In this document: positions 26,247 through 36,133 of the stretch, piece by piece
Position numbering within the stretch: position 1 is the first letter of the stretch
Layout of the letters: every line of letters starts with the position of its first letter
Origin: Rheinheimera baltica DSM 14885
GTDB lineage: Bacteria; Pseudomonadota; Gammaproteobacteria; Enterobacterales; Alteromonadaceae
DNA length: 39,820 bases
Direction: 5' to 3'
Assembly (NCBI RefSeq): GCF_000425345.1
Contig: NZ_AUDG01000040.1
Coordinates: forward strand, 1-39,820
Translations under genes and position numbers: made by a program
Notes under the pieces: generated by a model
Database searches by the model: none
What the model was told of the DNA's origin: nothing
Seen by the model: only the letters and a program-made list of their open reading frames with translations

Positions 26247-26273
26247 ATAAGCCCCAGTCAAGCTGGGGCTTAT
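26247..26273. terminator. Bidirectional hairpin between the YhhN-family and PEP-CTERM genes
   Basis: ATAAGCCCCAG and CTGGGGCTTAT form an 11-bp perfect stem around a 5-base loop. It sits between two convergent genes, the usual place for a shared terminator. No long T tract is present. Confidence 0.75.
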
Positions 26274-26287
26274 AAGCATGAATAATG

Positions 26288-27025
26288 TTATATTGCAGTA
26301 GTCTGACGACGTTTACGCGCAGCGCCTACAAACAGCAAGCCCGCACCTAAAATTGCAATAGTAGCAGGTTCAGGAACCGACGCTGGGGTATTGTAAGTTA
26401 GGTTGTCGTAACGCACATTGTAAGAAGTGCCTGCGTTCTTCGCATTAAGTATCACTTCACCAAAGTAGGAATGACCGCCGTTTGATGTAGTAAAAACATT
26501 ATTACCGTTTACCAGATAGCTAATTACGCCACCACTGATACTAAACGCCAAATTGTTAAAACTATCTAGCGCTGCGCCACGAAAACCAATATCGACCCAA
26601 CCGTTGTCACCGTCCCAGGCTTGTAAGCTACCCACACCGTTAGTAACAAAATACTCTAAGATTGGATAATAGCTAATGGCATCTGATGCGTCATACGCCA
26701 CACCCCAAATGCCGCCGTAACGACCATCAGCAGTCCAGTTGGTGCCATCTATAAACATATCGATGCCAAGATAGTCAGACATGCCCGTGTTCAGCTTCAT
26801 GCCTTGGGTAGAAAAAAATGGGTCAGCATCACACTTGGTGACTTCAGCACCGTCAATGCCTAACACCAACTCATTGTTAGAGATAGCAAAACTTGCCGGC
26901 GCGCAGCGATCGGTTTGCCAGGCAGATAAATCATCACCGTTATTAAACTCGTGAGTAACTACCCCAGCACTAACATGCATAGATGCCGCACATGCAACCA
27001 GATAAAAAAATGTTTTCAGCTTCAT
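26288..27025 (-). CDS. PEP-CTERM sorting-domain exported protein
   Basis: A 245-residue secreted protein. The signal peptide MKLKTFFYLVACAASMHVSA is followed by a glycine- and aspartate-rich beta-sandwich-like body (LSAWQTDRC...GVVTHEF). It ends VPEPATIAILGAGLL followed by a basic tail, the exact PEP-CTERM pattern (VPEP, hydrophobic helix, then Arg/Lys). Such proteins are substrates of the EpsH/exosortase system and are often tied to exopolysaccharide. No exosortase gene is in the window. Start 27025 is chosen because AAGGGA precedes it and the 10 extra upstream residues are unlike a signal peptide. The target ligand is unknown. Confidence 0.88.
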   Translation of the reverse strand: MKLKTFFYLVACAASMHVSAGVVTHEFNNGDDLSAWQTDRCAPASFAISNNELVLGIDGAEVTKCDADPFFSTQGMKLNTGMSDYLGIDMFIDGTNWTADGRYGGIWGVAYDASDAISYYPILEYFVTNGVGSLQAWDGDNGWVDIGFRGAALDSFNNLAFSISGGVISYLVNGNNVFTTSNGGHSYFGEVILNAKNAGTSYNVRYDNLTYNTPASVPEPATIAILGAGLLFVGAARKRRQTTAI

Positions 27026-27197
27026 AAACGTCCCTTTTCGGTTGTTATTCAACATAAATTTTGCAAAATACGCGCCATTTATTTATTTGTTAAATTACAG
27101 AGAGCTATCTAGTCCCTAAATTACATCCGTAAAAAATACTGACGCTGAAACATATTAAATTACCTATATATAACATACATTTAAAATATTTATTGCG

Positions 27198-29600
27198 CTA
27201 TATAGGCGAACCTGGCGGTAAGGCCTTTGGCACAAATACCGGCTGCCATAAACCGCTTTCCAAGTAGCGTTGCCACTGGCCCAGCAACTGTTGATAGTTG
27301 GCGTCTTTGTGTTTCGCCAAGCCCTTCGCCAGTTCTGTTAACTTGTGTTGCAGTAGCGCTTTTGCTTCAGGCGCCAGCTCTACAGAAGTAAGGCTTTGCA
27401 TCAACTGATAAAACGCTACATGAGCTACCCGTTGTTGAAGTAACGCGGCTGAACCGTTTTGCCACTTTTGTTTTAGGGTTGCAGCCAACACCGCATCCAG
27501 CACAGTACCCAGCTGCTGTTGGCCACTTAGCCGATTGAGCCGCTGCGGATGCAATATCAGTTGCAACGTATGGTTAGCCGACGCTTCAGCTGCAGATAGT
27601 GGATCAAATGCCAGACCATAACGGCCCTGAAAACTCTCGCGGCCATTGCTGTCGCCAAAAGCTTTGGGTGGAATTAGCGCCAGGAGCGACGATGGCAATG
27701 TCAGATAATCAGGGCTTAATGTGTCAAGCAATGCCTGCAGCGCCTGTTGCTGCTTGGTGTTGTCTACCCAGCGAAAGCCCTTTGGTGAGGTGTAATCCCC
27801 TTTTAGCTCGTACTCATAATAGGCGCCACCGAGCAACTTACTGACCGCTTCAACCTGATAACGATGCAGTAAATAAATTGGTACTAATGCCTCTTGCAAG
27901 CTTGATAACGGCTGACCACTATCAATGTTGTTCAAACCAAAACGGTTTAATGCCGTCTGGCGTACCTCTGCAAGACGCTGCAATTCAGCTACGGCATCGC
28001 TGCCATTGTCCCATAAGTGACCAATGGCACTTACGCCTCCTTGCGGCCGCGCATCTTGATCGGCCATATATTGCAGGCCTTGCTGTCTCTCACTTTGCAC
28101 CAATTCTTGCCGTTGCGCCGCTGAATTATCGCCATAACCATAGGCAATGGCGTAATTATCCCATTCGCCAAGTCCTTCACGATAAGCATTATCCAGTGCT
28201 GGTTTACCATTATGTAAATCAATTTGCGGGTGTGGGTAATCCATCACGGTAGAGCGGCCGTTGGCACTGCCGGCAAAATTATGAATAAGGCCCAGGGTAT
28301 GACCGACTTCATGAGCGGATAATTGCCTGATACGTGCCAGTGCCATGGCTTTTTGCGACGTTGTATCAGTATTATCCTTGCTATAAGGTGCGGTTAAACC
28401 GGTGGCAATCAAAAAATCTTGCCGCACTCGTAACGAGCCCAGCGTAACGTGGCCTTTGATAATTTCACCGGTGCGCGGATCAGTAACACCAGCACCATAA
28501 GACCAGCCGCGGGTAGCGCGATGCACCCATTGGATCACGTTGTAACGCACATCCATCGGGTCGGCATCGGCAGGTAACAACTTCACCTGAAAGGCATCTT
28601 TATAGCCAAGTTGTTCAAATGCGGTATTCCACCACGAAGCGCCATCCAATAGCGCAGTGCGAACCGGCTCTGGCACAGCAGGATCCAGATAATACACTAT
28701 GGGTTTAACTGCCTCGCTAAGCGCGGCGGTTGGGTCTTTTTTCTCCAGTCTGTGTCGGGGCAACAAGCGCTTTACGATAGGCGCATCAAAGGCGCTGGCA
28801 TAATCCATATATTCCACCGGCCAAAAACCGGAATACGGATGGAAGTCCCGGCTTTGGTAGCCCGGCTCTGGTAAAGCAATAAGCGAATGATGCAAATGCA
28901 CGCTAATAGCCTCCGCCGCTGGCGTAACCTGCTTAACGAAAGCCCCCGCTTTATCGCCGCTAAAAGTCACTAACGCTTCAAGTTCTGTATTTTTAACAAA
29001 GGCCTTACTACGCGGTAAATAAACACCACTGCGTTTACTGTCAACCTTATAGTTGCCTTGCTTTTGTGCCGCCAAACTGGCACTTATCTGATGTATATCA
29101 CTTAGTAAAAATTCGGTGTAATCCACCAATACGGCAGAGTCATTACTGGCCACCACCGGCAAACCAGCAATAACAGAACTGGCAAAGGCTTCCTCTACAC
29201 TTAAGCGCTCGGCAAGGCTGTCAGACTCAGCTCGATAATAGGTGTTTAGCTGCTTTAGCATCACCTTATTGCCAAAACGCTCAAACTGCACCAAGCGGGT
29301 ATCGCCTAACTGACCGCGGTCCAGGCCAATATCATTCGATCCAATCCCTCGTGGCAAAGAGCTTTGAAAAATAAAAGGTTGTGCCAGTTTATCAACCAAC
29401 AGATACACTTTATCGCTGGAGGCATCGTAGTAAAAATCAAAGTAACCGCGTTGATGCACCATATTTTGGCTAAATTCTGCGATGGTCACGGCCTGTTTTA
29501 CCGCAGTGTCACCGCCTTGGGGCGTTGCTAATGCCACACCCGTTGTAGCAATAAATATCGGGGCCAGTAATAGCGCACCGACCAGACTAATAACCTTCAT
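27198..29600 (-). CDS. Zinc-dependent metalloprotease, DUF5117/DUF5118 type
   Basis: An 800-residue exported protease. The signal peptide covers about residues 1-25. The N-terminal domain holds FYYDASSDKVYLLVDKLAQP and LPRGIGSNDIGLDRGQLGDT (DUF5118/DUF5117 pattern). The catalytic segment HEVGHTLGLIH gives His430, Glu431, His434 and His440, a metzincin-type HExxHxxGxxH zinc site, and is followed by STVMDYPHP as Met-turn. Members of this family are common in marine bacteria, and their substrates are mostly unknown. The gene is preceded by about 100 bases and then cytochrome b561. No co-transcription is evident. Motifs are complete. Confidence 0.93.
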   Translation of the reverse strand: MKVISLVGALLLAPIFIATTGVALATPQGGDTAVKQAVTIAEFSQNMVHQRGYFDFYYDASSDKVYLLVDKLAQPFIFQSSLPRGIGSNDIGLDRGQLGDTRLVQFERFGNKVMLKQLNTYYRAESDSLAERLSVEEAFASSVIAGLPVVASNDSAVLVDYTEFLLSDIHQISASLAAQKQGNYKVDSKRSGVYLPRSKAFVKNTELEALVTFSGDKAGAFVKQVTPAAEAISVHLHHSLIALPEPGYQSRDFHPYSGFWPVEYMDYASAFDAPIVKRLLPRHRLEKKDPTAALSEAVKPIVYYLDPAVPEPVRTALLDGASWWNTAFEQLGYKDAFQVKLLPADADPMDVRYNVIQWVHRATRGWSYGAGVTDPRTGEIIKGHVTLGSLRVRQDFLIATGLTAPYSKDNTDTTSQKAMALARIRQLSAHEVGHTLGLIHNFAGSANGRSTVMDYPHPQIDLHNGKPALDNAYREGLGEWDNYAIAYGYGDNSAAQRQELVQSERQQGLQYMADQDARPQGGVSAIGHLWDNGSDAVAELQRLAEVRQTALNRFGLNNIDSGQPLSSLQEALVPIYLLHRYQVEAVSKLLGGAYYEYELKGDYTSPKGFRWVDNTKQQQALQALLDTLSPDYLTLPSSLLALIPPKAFGDSNGRESFQGRYGLAFDPLSAAEASANHTLQLILHPQRLNRLSGQQQLGTVLDAVLAATLKQKWQNGSAALLQQRVAHVAFYQLMQSLTSVELAPEAKALLQHKLTELAKGLAKHKDANYQQLLGQWQRYLESGLWQPVFVPKALPPGSPI

Positions 29601-29704
29601 CTATTCTCCCGTTATTATTGTTTGTTGCAAATATCCTGCATGGCTTTTGCAACCAAGGGCTCTTGTTGCACTAATACCTGTATTTTAGCTTTAGAAATTA
29701 ACGT

Positions 29705-30262
29705 CTAACGACGACGCTTACCGGGCAGCATTCGGCTTAGTGTGGTATCGCGTAAAATATAGTGATGAAACAACGCAGCAACGGCATGAACACCAATTAA
29801 AACATAACCGACTGTGCCTGCGGTTTCATGAATTTCTTTTATCACTTTTGCTAAGTCTTTATTCTCGCTTGCCAACGCCGGCAGCTCCAGGCCAAAAAAC
29901 GGTATTGGCTTGCCACTTAGGCTTAAAATCAACCATCCTGCTAATGGCATCCCTACCATCAGGCCATATAACGCAATATGCGCTACCTTAGCCAACATCG
30001 CCTGCCACTTTACAAGTGGTGGCGTTATAGCCGGCGTCGCCCCACTGGTAAAACGCACAAATAAACGCAGCAGCACCAAGAACAGCACGGATAACCCCAG
30101 CATAAAATGCCACATTTTTAATGCCTCTCGCGGGTCGCTCCCCTTAGGATACAACTCTCGAAGCTCAATGCAGGCATACACTGCAATAATTAACACCAGC
30201 ATTAGCCAATGCAAACTTATAGAAACCGCGTTATAACGACCGGATGTATTTTGCCAGTTCAT
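29705..30262 (-). CDS. Cytochrome b561 (CybB family)
   Basis: A 185-residue inner-membrane dihaem cytochrome with four hydrophobic helices. The candidate haem ligands are His18 (SISLHWLML), His52 (KMWHFMLG), His145 (EIHETAG) and His159 (IGVHAVAALFHHY). CybB-type proteins pass electrons from ubiquinol and have been linked to superoxide removal. It is divergent from katG, so the 423-base intergenic region carries promoters for both. A link to oxidative stress is suggested only by this neighbourhood. Confidence 0.88.
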   Translation of the reverse strand: MNWQNTSGRYNAVSISLHWLMLVLIIAVYACIELRELYPKGSDPREALKMWHFMLGLSVLFLVLLRLFVRFTSGATPAITPPLVKWQAMLAKVAHIALYGLMVGMPLAGWLILSLSGKPIPFFGLELPALASENKDLAKVIKEIHETAGTVGYVLIGVHAVAALFHHYILRDTTLSRMLPGKRRR

Positions 30263-30685
30263 TTTACCCTCGATATTTTTGTCAAAGCAGATAACCGTAA
30301 ATGTATCTCGGATAGTAACACCAAATAATGAAAAGAATGCCGCTGTAAATCCGGTTATTTATTCGCCTAAAAAGTAAAGCAAATGCCAATATGAGAAGTG
30401 TATTTCAAACTGTAAAAACTATAGCGTACACACAACAAAACCTAATCAATCTATTTTAACGGTTAGGTCAATCGCTTTAATTCGTATAAAACTATTAAGT
30501 AACTACTATACTCTTTTTACCGATGTTTTCCTGAGCAGTAAAGATGTTACTGCATCTGCTTAGATAAAATAGGTTGCCAAAAAACATTAATAAAAAAGTA
30601 CTGCAAGGTGTTTTGGGCAACCTATTTGATGGTTATCAGGACGTTACTACGTAACGACAATACGTTAACTTAAAGGACGCAAATA
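30263..30685. other. 423-base intergenic region between cytochrome b561 and katG
   Basis: No gene is seen. It must carry the divergent promoters. The last third carries the large inverted repeat described separately. The remainder is AT-rich, with no operator that I can name. Confidence 0.5.
30567..30627 (+). promoter_or_regulatory. Long inverted repeat in the katG leader
   Basis: AAATAGGTTGCC (30567-30578) is perfectly complementary to GGCAACCTATTT (30616-30627), with AAAA/TTTT further inside, around a loop of about 30 bases. It ends 58 bases before the katG start. It may be a regulatory hairpin of the transcript or an operator. No riboswitch class is recognised. Confidence 0.6.
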
Positions 30686-32950
30686 ATGAAACAACGATTA
30701 TTTAATAAAACGATGCTAGCAGCCATGATGAGTTTAGTGCTGGCATCCGGTGCCGCCTTTGCCGACAATCCTTCAAAAGCAGAAATGACCAAGCCTGCTG
30801 GGGCTTCAGGTAACGGTATGGCCAAGCTGGGCGCGGTAAGAACCAATCAATTCTGGTGGCCGGATCAACTTAACTTAGCGCCGCTGCGCGATCATGACAC
30901 CCGCTCAAACCCCTATGGCGCTGATTTCAACTATGCCAAAGCATTTAATAGCCTTGACCTTGCCAAAGTAAAATTGGACATCAATACCCTGCTAACAGCG
31001 TCACAAGATTGGTGGCCAGCTGACTTTGGCAATTATGGACCTTTCTTTATCCGCATGACGTGGCATAGCGCCGGCACGTATCGCACATTAGATGGCCGTG
31101 GCGGCGCAGGCGGCGGCCAGCAGCGTTTTGAGCCACTAAACAGCTGGCCAGATAACGGCAACCTGGACAAAGCCCGCCGTTTGTTGTGGCCGGTAAAACA
31201 AAAGTATGGTGAAGCGCTGTCCTGGTCTGATTTAATGGTACTTGCTGGTAATGTTGCACTGGAAAATATGGGGTTTAAAACCTATGGTTTTGCCGGTGGT
31301 CGTGCCGATGACTGGGAACCTGATTTAGTTTATTGGGGCCCCGAAATTGAAATGCTAGCCAGTGACCGTGAAGAAAAAGACGGCAAGTTGCAACGCCCAC
31401 TTGGTGCAACACACATGGGGCTGATCTACGTTAACCCCGAAGGGCCAAAAGGCGTGCCAGACCCTATTGGCTCAGCGAAAAATATCCGGGTAGCTTTTAG
31501 CCGCATGGCAATGAACGATGAAGAAACCCTGGCATTAATTGCCGGTGGCCACACCTTTGGTAAAATGCATGGCGCCCGTAAACCAGCAGACTGTATGGGG
31601 CCAGAGCCCGCCGCTGCAGGCATTGAAGAGCAAGGCCTTGGCTGGAAAAACAAGTGTGGTAAAGGCCATTCTGAAGACACCACCACCAGCGGTTTAGAAG
31701 GTGCCTGGTCTCAAGCTCCAACACAGTGGACATCCTTGTATTTAAGTAACTTACTTAACTTTGAATGGAAGCAAACCCGCAGCCCGGCTGGCGCTATTCA
31801 GTGGATCCCAACGGATGAATCGTTGCATAAAGTGGTCCCCGATGCGCATATAAAAGGTAAATTCAATCCACCGGTAATGACCACCGCCGACTTAGCGCTG
31901 AAATTTGACCCGGAATACCGCAAAATTGCTGAACGCTTCTTAGCCGACCCGGAAGAGTATCGTTTAGCCTTTGCCAAAGCCTGGTATAAATTAACTCACC
32001 GCGATATGGGGTCACCACGTAATTTTCTGGGTAACGAAGTGCCAAAAGACATTCTGATTTGGCAAGATCCTATAGATCAGAAAACGCAATCTACTATCAC
32101 CGCTAACGATATTAAATCGCTTAAAGCAAAAGTGTTGAAATCAGGTTTAACAGTATCTGAGTTAGTCCGCGTCGCCTGGGGTTCTGCAGCAAGCTATCGC
32201 GGCACCGACATGCGTGGTGGGGCAAACGGCGCACGCATTGCCTTAGCGCCACAGAAAGATTGGGCAGTAAACAATCCGGCAGAAACAGCAAAAGTGTTAC
32301 AGGCATTAACCGACATTCAACGTGATTTCAATAAAGCCAAACGTAATGTTTCACTGGCTGATTTGATTGTACTCGGTGGCGCAGCCGCAATAGAACAAGC
32401 GGCTAAAGACGCCGGTTACAACATCACAGTGCCGTTTACGCCAGGGCGTGGTGATGCCACGCAGGATATGACAGATGAAAATGCTTTTAGCTTACTTGAG
32501 TTAACTGCTGATGGTTTTAGAAATTACTTTGACAGCAGCGCCAGCTATAAATCACCCACAGAAATGTTGGTTGATAAAGCCGATCAACTGAACTTAACCG
32601 TACCTGAAATGACAGTACTGGTGGGCGGCTTACGGGCGCTGGATGCAAACTATCAGGGTGCTAAACACGGCGTATTCACGGCAAAGCCGGGAACGTTAAA
32701 CAACGACTTTTTTGTTAACTTGCTCGATATGTCGACGGTATGGAAAAAATCTGCCACTGACGGTATTTACGATGGTTTTGACCGTAAAACCGGCGACAAA
32801 AAATGGACAGCAACCTCTGTTGATTTGATCTTCGGTTCAAACTCAGAGCTGCGTGCCGTTGCCGAGGTTTATGCCTTTGATACGTCGAAGAAAAAGTTTG
32901 TTGACGACTTTGTCGCCGCATGGACCAAGGTAATGAACCTGGACCGTTAA
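30686..32950 (+). CDS. katG: Exported catalase-peroxidase
   Basis: A 754-residue KatG with a cleavable signal peptide ([13 protein letters not shown] near residues 14-26), so it should act in the periplasm like E. coli O157 KatP. Distal haem side: [11 protein letters not shown] with Arg123, Trp126 and His127. The Met-Tyr-Trp adduct partners are Trp126, Tyr248 (GLIYVN) and Met274 (SRMAMND), spaced 122 and 26 residues as in M. tuberculosis KatG (W107, Y229, M255). The proximal ligand is His289 in GGHTFGK. The C-terminal duplicate domain is present. The ribosome-binding site AAGGA is 9 bases before the ATG. It destroys hydrogen peroxide. It is followed by a terminator. Confidence 0.97.
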   Translation: MKQRLFNKTMLAAMMSLVLASGAAFADNPSKAEMTKPAGASGNGMAKLGAVRTNQFWWPDQLNLAPLRDHDTRSNPYGADFNYAKAFNSLDLAKVKLDINTLLTASQDWWPADFGNYGPFFIRMTWHSAGTYRTLDGRGGAGGGQQRFEPLNSWPDNGNLDKARRLLWPVKQKYGEALSWSDLMVLAGNVALENMGFKTYGFAGGRADDWEPDLVYWGPEIEMLASDREEKDGKLQRPLGATHMGLIYVNPEGPKGVPDPIGSAKNIRVAFSRMAMNDEETLALIAGGHTFGKMHGARKPADCMGPEPAAAGIEEQGLGWKNKCGKGHSEDTTTSGLEGAWSQAPTQWTSLYLSNLLNFEWKQTRSPAGAIQWIPTDESLHKVVPDAHIKGKFNPPVMTTADLALKFDPEYRKIAERFLADPEEYRLAFAKAWYKLTHRDMGSPRNFLGNEVPKDILIWQDPIDQKTQSTITANDIKSLKAKVLKSGLTVSELVRVAWGSAASYRGTDMRGGANGARIALAPQKDWAVNNPAETAKVLQALTDIQRDFNKAKRNVSLADLIVLGGAAAIEQAAKDAGYNITVPFTPGRGDATQDMTDENAFSLLELTADGFRNYFDSSASYKSPTEMLVDKADQLNLTVPEMTVLVGGLRALDANYQGAKHGVFTAKPGTLNNDFFVNLLDMSTVWKKSATDGIYDGFDRKTGDKKWTATSVDLIFGSNSELRAVAEVYAFDTSKKKFVDDFVAAWTKVMNLDR

Positions 32951-32966
32951 GCCTTTAAAAACTAAA

Positions 32967-33003
32967 AGCGCTGCACGTTAACGGGTGCAGCGCTCTATTT
33001 TTG
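32967..33003 (+). terminator. Rho-independent terminator after katG
   Basis: AGCGCTGCAC and GTGCAGCGCT (32967-32976 with 32985-32994) form a 10-bp perfect stem with an 8-base loop, then CTATTTTTGG. It is a convincing plus-strand terminator between two convergent genes. Confidence 0.85.
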
Positions 33004-33037
33004 GTTATCTTCAGCTCCGTTAACGGCGCGTTGCTAA

Positions 33038-34312
33038 CTATTTACTGCTACGTGGTTTCGCTTTAACTTTGGGCTTAGTTTTAGCCGTATTTGACAGCTC
33101 GATCTGGGTTTCTGTTGATTTATTAGAACGCCCTGACAAAACTTTACGCGCATTATTTTTTAGCAATGACTCACGGTTACTCACTTCAAAACCCGGCTTA
33201 ATAACGCGTTTCACGTCGCTTCCCATCAGCCTTTGAATGCGCTGTAAGGTTTGCTCTTCTTCACGACTAACAAATGAAATAGCATTACCTGACGCCCCTG
33301 CCCGCCCGGTACGACCGATACGGTGTACGTAATCTTCCGGTAAATACGGCAGGTTAAAGTTAACAACATAATCCAGGCCTTGAATATCCAAACCCCGGGC
33401 GGCCACTTCGGTGGCTATCAGAACTTGTAATTTAGCCGATTTAAAATCAGCGATAGCACGACGTCTGGCGCCCTGGCTTTTATCACCATGGCATACTGCA
33501 GCATCAATTTTACGCTGTTGCAGGCCAGCTAACAGACGGTCTGCCTGCTCTTTAGTACTGGTAAATACCAACACCTGAAACCAGTTATTTTCTGCTAATA
33601 ACTGCTCAAACAATTCAATTTTGCGTCCTTCTTCGACCGGATAAACCACATGGTTAACGGTATCGGCAGCACTATTAACTTTCGCTACGCGAATTTGCTG
33701 GTGGTTTTTCAGAATTTTATGCGACAACTCATTTACTGCAGGCGACGTGGTAGCAGAAAATAACAAGGTTTGCCGTGTCTGCCCAGTCTGTTGCAATAAG
33801 TTCAGCACATCAGTGATAAAGCCCATATCTAACATACGGTCTGCTTCATCTAATACCACAAATTCTACGTCACTTAATATCACGTTACCCAGCGCCATGT
33901 GCTCTAACAAACGGCCCGGGGTGCTGATCACAATATCAACGCCTGCATTAAGTTTATTCGCCTGGCCACCCATTTTAACGCCACCATAAAGTGCCGTAAC
34001 ACTGATAGGCGAAAACTGGGCATAAGCGGCAATCGTGTTGGCAAGTTGCTCTGCTAATTCGCGGGTTGGCGTTAAGATCAACGCTCTGGGTCTTTGTGCA
34101 ACAGTGGCTTTGGGCTTATCCAACATGCGCTGTAATATAGGAATAGCAAAAGCGGCCGTTTTACCCGTACCGGTTTGTGCGGTGACTTGTAAATCTTTGC
34201 CGCGACGCGCTGGCACAATGGCCTGCGCTTGAACGGGTGTCATTGCACTGTAGCCACACGCAACCAGAGCACGTTGCAGGTCTGGCGCTAAATCTAAAGA
34301 TGAAAATTGCAT
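33038..34312 (-). CDS. rhlE: DEAD-box RNA helicase, RhlE-like
   Basis: A 424-residue ATP-dependent RNA helicase. In order: a Q-motif region (SSLDLAPDLQRALVACGYSAMTPVQAQAI), motif I AQTGTGKT, Ia PTRELAEQ, Ib TPGRL, II DEAD, III SAT, V ARGLDIQGLDYV and VI HRIGRTGRAG. The basic C-terminal tail, KTKPKVKAKPRSSK, is typical of RhlE. These helicases act in ribosome assembly and RNA decay, often at low temperature. It is a single gene, convergent with katG and sharing the terminator region. It is distinguished from DeaD and SrmB by length and tail. Confidence 0.93.
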   Translation of the reverse strand: MQFSSLDLAPDLQRALVACGYSAMTPVQAQAIVPARRGKDLQVTAQTGTGKTAAFAIPILQRMLDKPKATVAQRPRALILTPTRELAEQLANTIAAYAQFSPISVTALYGGVKMGGQANKLNAGVDIVISTPGRLLEHMALGNVILSDVEFVVLDEADRMLDMGFITDVLNLLQQTGQTRQTLLFSATTSPAVNELSHKILKNHQQIRVAKVNSAADTVNHVVYPVEEGRKIELFEQLLAENNWFQVLVFTSTKEQADRLLAGLQQRKIDAAVCHGDKSQGARRRAIADFKSAKLQVLIATEVAARGLDIQGLDYVVNFNLPYLPEDYVHRIGRTGRAGASGNAISFVSREEEQTLQRIQRLMGSDVKRVIKPGFEVSNRESLLKNNARKVLSGRSNKSTETQIELSNTAKTKPKVKAKPRSSK

Positions 34313-34508
34313 AAGAGATCCTCTGTAGAATTGCTACAGTCAAAAATGAGCGCAGAATATACAGTATTTTAGCGGTATAAGAGAGGATTGTTTGTTATTC
34401 AGTGCATTTATCGCCGTTTTAGCTGGCAACACTGTAGGATGCTAACAACATGGCAAGGAGTTACCCATGAAACGATGTCCTTGCCTGCTGCGAAAACGCT
34501 ATTGACGC

Positions 34509-34823
34509 TTAGCCTTCGTCAACCTCGTCATCGGCTTCCTGACGCGGCGCATGGTTGCATGCTCTGGCAAGAATTTCGATATAAAACGCGGGCAGTTCTT
34601 GTGCTACCGCAGCATCAATATGTTTATTGATCTCAGAGGTAAATATTTGTTCTGCAACGTCTTCTGTGGCACCAAAGCGACAATCAAACGTCCAGTAATC
34701 CTTATCATCAGGTAGCTGCTTGCGACGCTCCCGGTTAAGGTACTTTTTAATATCATACTTAATGGCGTCTACCAAACGAGCCGGCTTAAGCTTAGGATCA
34801 GTTAACGCGATTGTCTTTTTCAT
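34509..34823 (-). CDS. DUF6172 family protein
   Basis: A 104-residue soluble protein. MKKTIALTDPKLKPARLVDAIKYDIKKYLNRERRK and YWTFDCRFG, then INKHIDAA and FYIEILARA, match the compact DUF6172 family found widely in proteobacteria, whose function is unknown. Start 34823 is preferred over 34838, since the family begins MKKTxxLTxPK and TAGGA stands upstream. It is rich in charged residues, with an acidic tail, and no cofactor motifs are seen. It stands alone. Confidence 0.85.
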   Translation of the reverse strand: MKKTIALTDPKLKPARLVDAIKYDIKKYLNRERRKQLPDDKDYWTFDCRFGATEDVAEQIFTSEINKHIDAAVAQELPAFYIEILARACNHAPRQEADDEVDEG

Positions 34824-35001
34824 CAAAATTCCTACCAATATACACTGAAGAGTAAAAGCTAAACGCGCTTTTAAAGGCGTATTCTACATGGATGACGCAA
34901 ATATAACTGCCACTATCTGCTATTTTCTTGCAAAAGCTAAACGCTGAACCATTCCCGGCAGCTGAAATGCAGTTATTACGTTTAATCATGTGGCCAGCTG
35001 C

Positions 35002-35901
35002 CTACCAGGTTGCCTTGGCTTCGCTTTGATGAAAACGCCAGATAAAACCAACACCGATACTATATGTTATGTCTTTCTCAAATAACGGGCTATTACGGTT
35101 AGCCGCGCCGTAATGTGACTTGATGCTGCCCCCGGCAAAACCTCTAATGTTTTTATCTAGCGAAAATGCAATTCCGGCTGCAAGCTCTGCCCCCAAAAAA
35201 CCACCAGATGCATCAAACGCCGCTCTGGTGTTAGATACAAACTGATCATCTACCTGATAAAAATAATCTTGCAGCTTTTCTGTGGCAAATATCAAACTAA
35301 AAGAAGCACGAAACCCGGCATCTTCGAATAACGCGCCCCGCTGTTGGTAAGACAGTGCTGGCTGAAAAACATAACCACGATGATCAATACGGCCAAAATC
35401 AGTCGAAAAAACCGACCTTGCCTGCAAGTGTGCAGTCAACCTGGCATTGCCACCGTTGTCGAAAGAAAAGTCTTTAATTCGATAAATCAGTTGCGGGCCA
35501 ATTTCAAATAAGAAATCCAGCTCTGGCATGCCTTCTCTGGCGGTATTGTCGTCGCTGTCAGCAGAGAAAGCGCCGCCGACTGAAATATCAATTTCAATAT
35601 CACTGCCTTCAACAACAACCGCGCGAGCATTACCATCGCCAATACGAAATACATCGCCGCGATACACAACATAAGGTGCTGCAAGGGCAATAACATTGTG
35701 CTCAGATGACGCAGGATAATTAGGCACCTGGCCCAAACCGCCACCCACACCAAATTCCCACAGAGGCTGCGCCTCGTTGCCCGCTTCAAACCCAGTAATA
35801 TTTCTGTCAGGTGAAGCGGTGTTTTGGGCAATAGCGGATGCTGTCACACACAATAACATACTGCTTATTAACCACCGTGATGCCAGAACTGCATAATTCA
35901 T
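35002..35901 (-). CDS. MipA/OmpV family outer-membrane protein
   Basis: A 299-residue exported beta-barrel protein. The signal peptide covers about residues 1-25. The conserved first strand WEFGVGGGLGQVPNYPASSE is the MipA/OmpV hallmark. The end IGVGFIWRFHQSEAKATW is slightly extended beyond the usual terminal Phe. In E. coli MipA scaffolds murein synthesis and hydrolysis enzymes. Many members are simply porin-like. No operon partner is present. An alternative reading is a scaffold protein, but no PBP1b or MltA partner lies nearby. Confidence 0.88.
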   Translation of the reverse strand: MNYAVLASRWLISSMLLCVTASAIAQNTASPDRNITGFEAGNEAQPLWEFGVGGGLGQVPNYPASSEHNVIALAAPYVVYRGDVFRIGDGNARAVVVEGSDIEIDISVGGAFSADSDDNTAREGMPELDFLFEIGPQLIYRIKDFSFDNGGNARLTAHLQARSVFSTDFGRIDHRGYVFQPALSYQQRGALFEDAGFRASFSLIFATEKLQDYFYQVDDQFVSNTRAAFDASGGFLGAELAAGIAFSLDKNIRGFAGGSIKSHYGAANRNSPLFEKDITYSIGVGFIWRFHQSEAKATW

Positions 35902-36133
35902 CGTTTACCCTTTTAATCTTTGTTACAAAACAGCATTTTTACAGTTTATTCGCTGTCAGTATACACATCGGATTCTCACTATAGGGTTTATACACAACAG
36001 TGCCTAATATAAACCGCCCTGTTACCTCTTCGACAATGCTATGCTAATGAAACGCTGCCAAGGTGGCTGTGTTGGATAATAAACTTCTGTATCAAACAAC
36101 GCAGTGAAATCACTAACTAAAGGAAACCCTGCA

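Noticed and set aside
34388..34630. Plus-strand open frame overlapping the DUF6172 gene
   Set aside because: It is the shadow of the recognisable minus-strand DUF6172 protein and has no ribosome-binding site.
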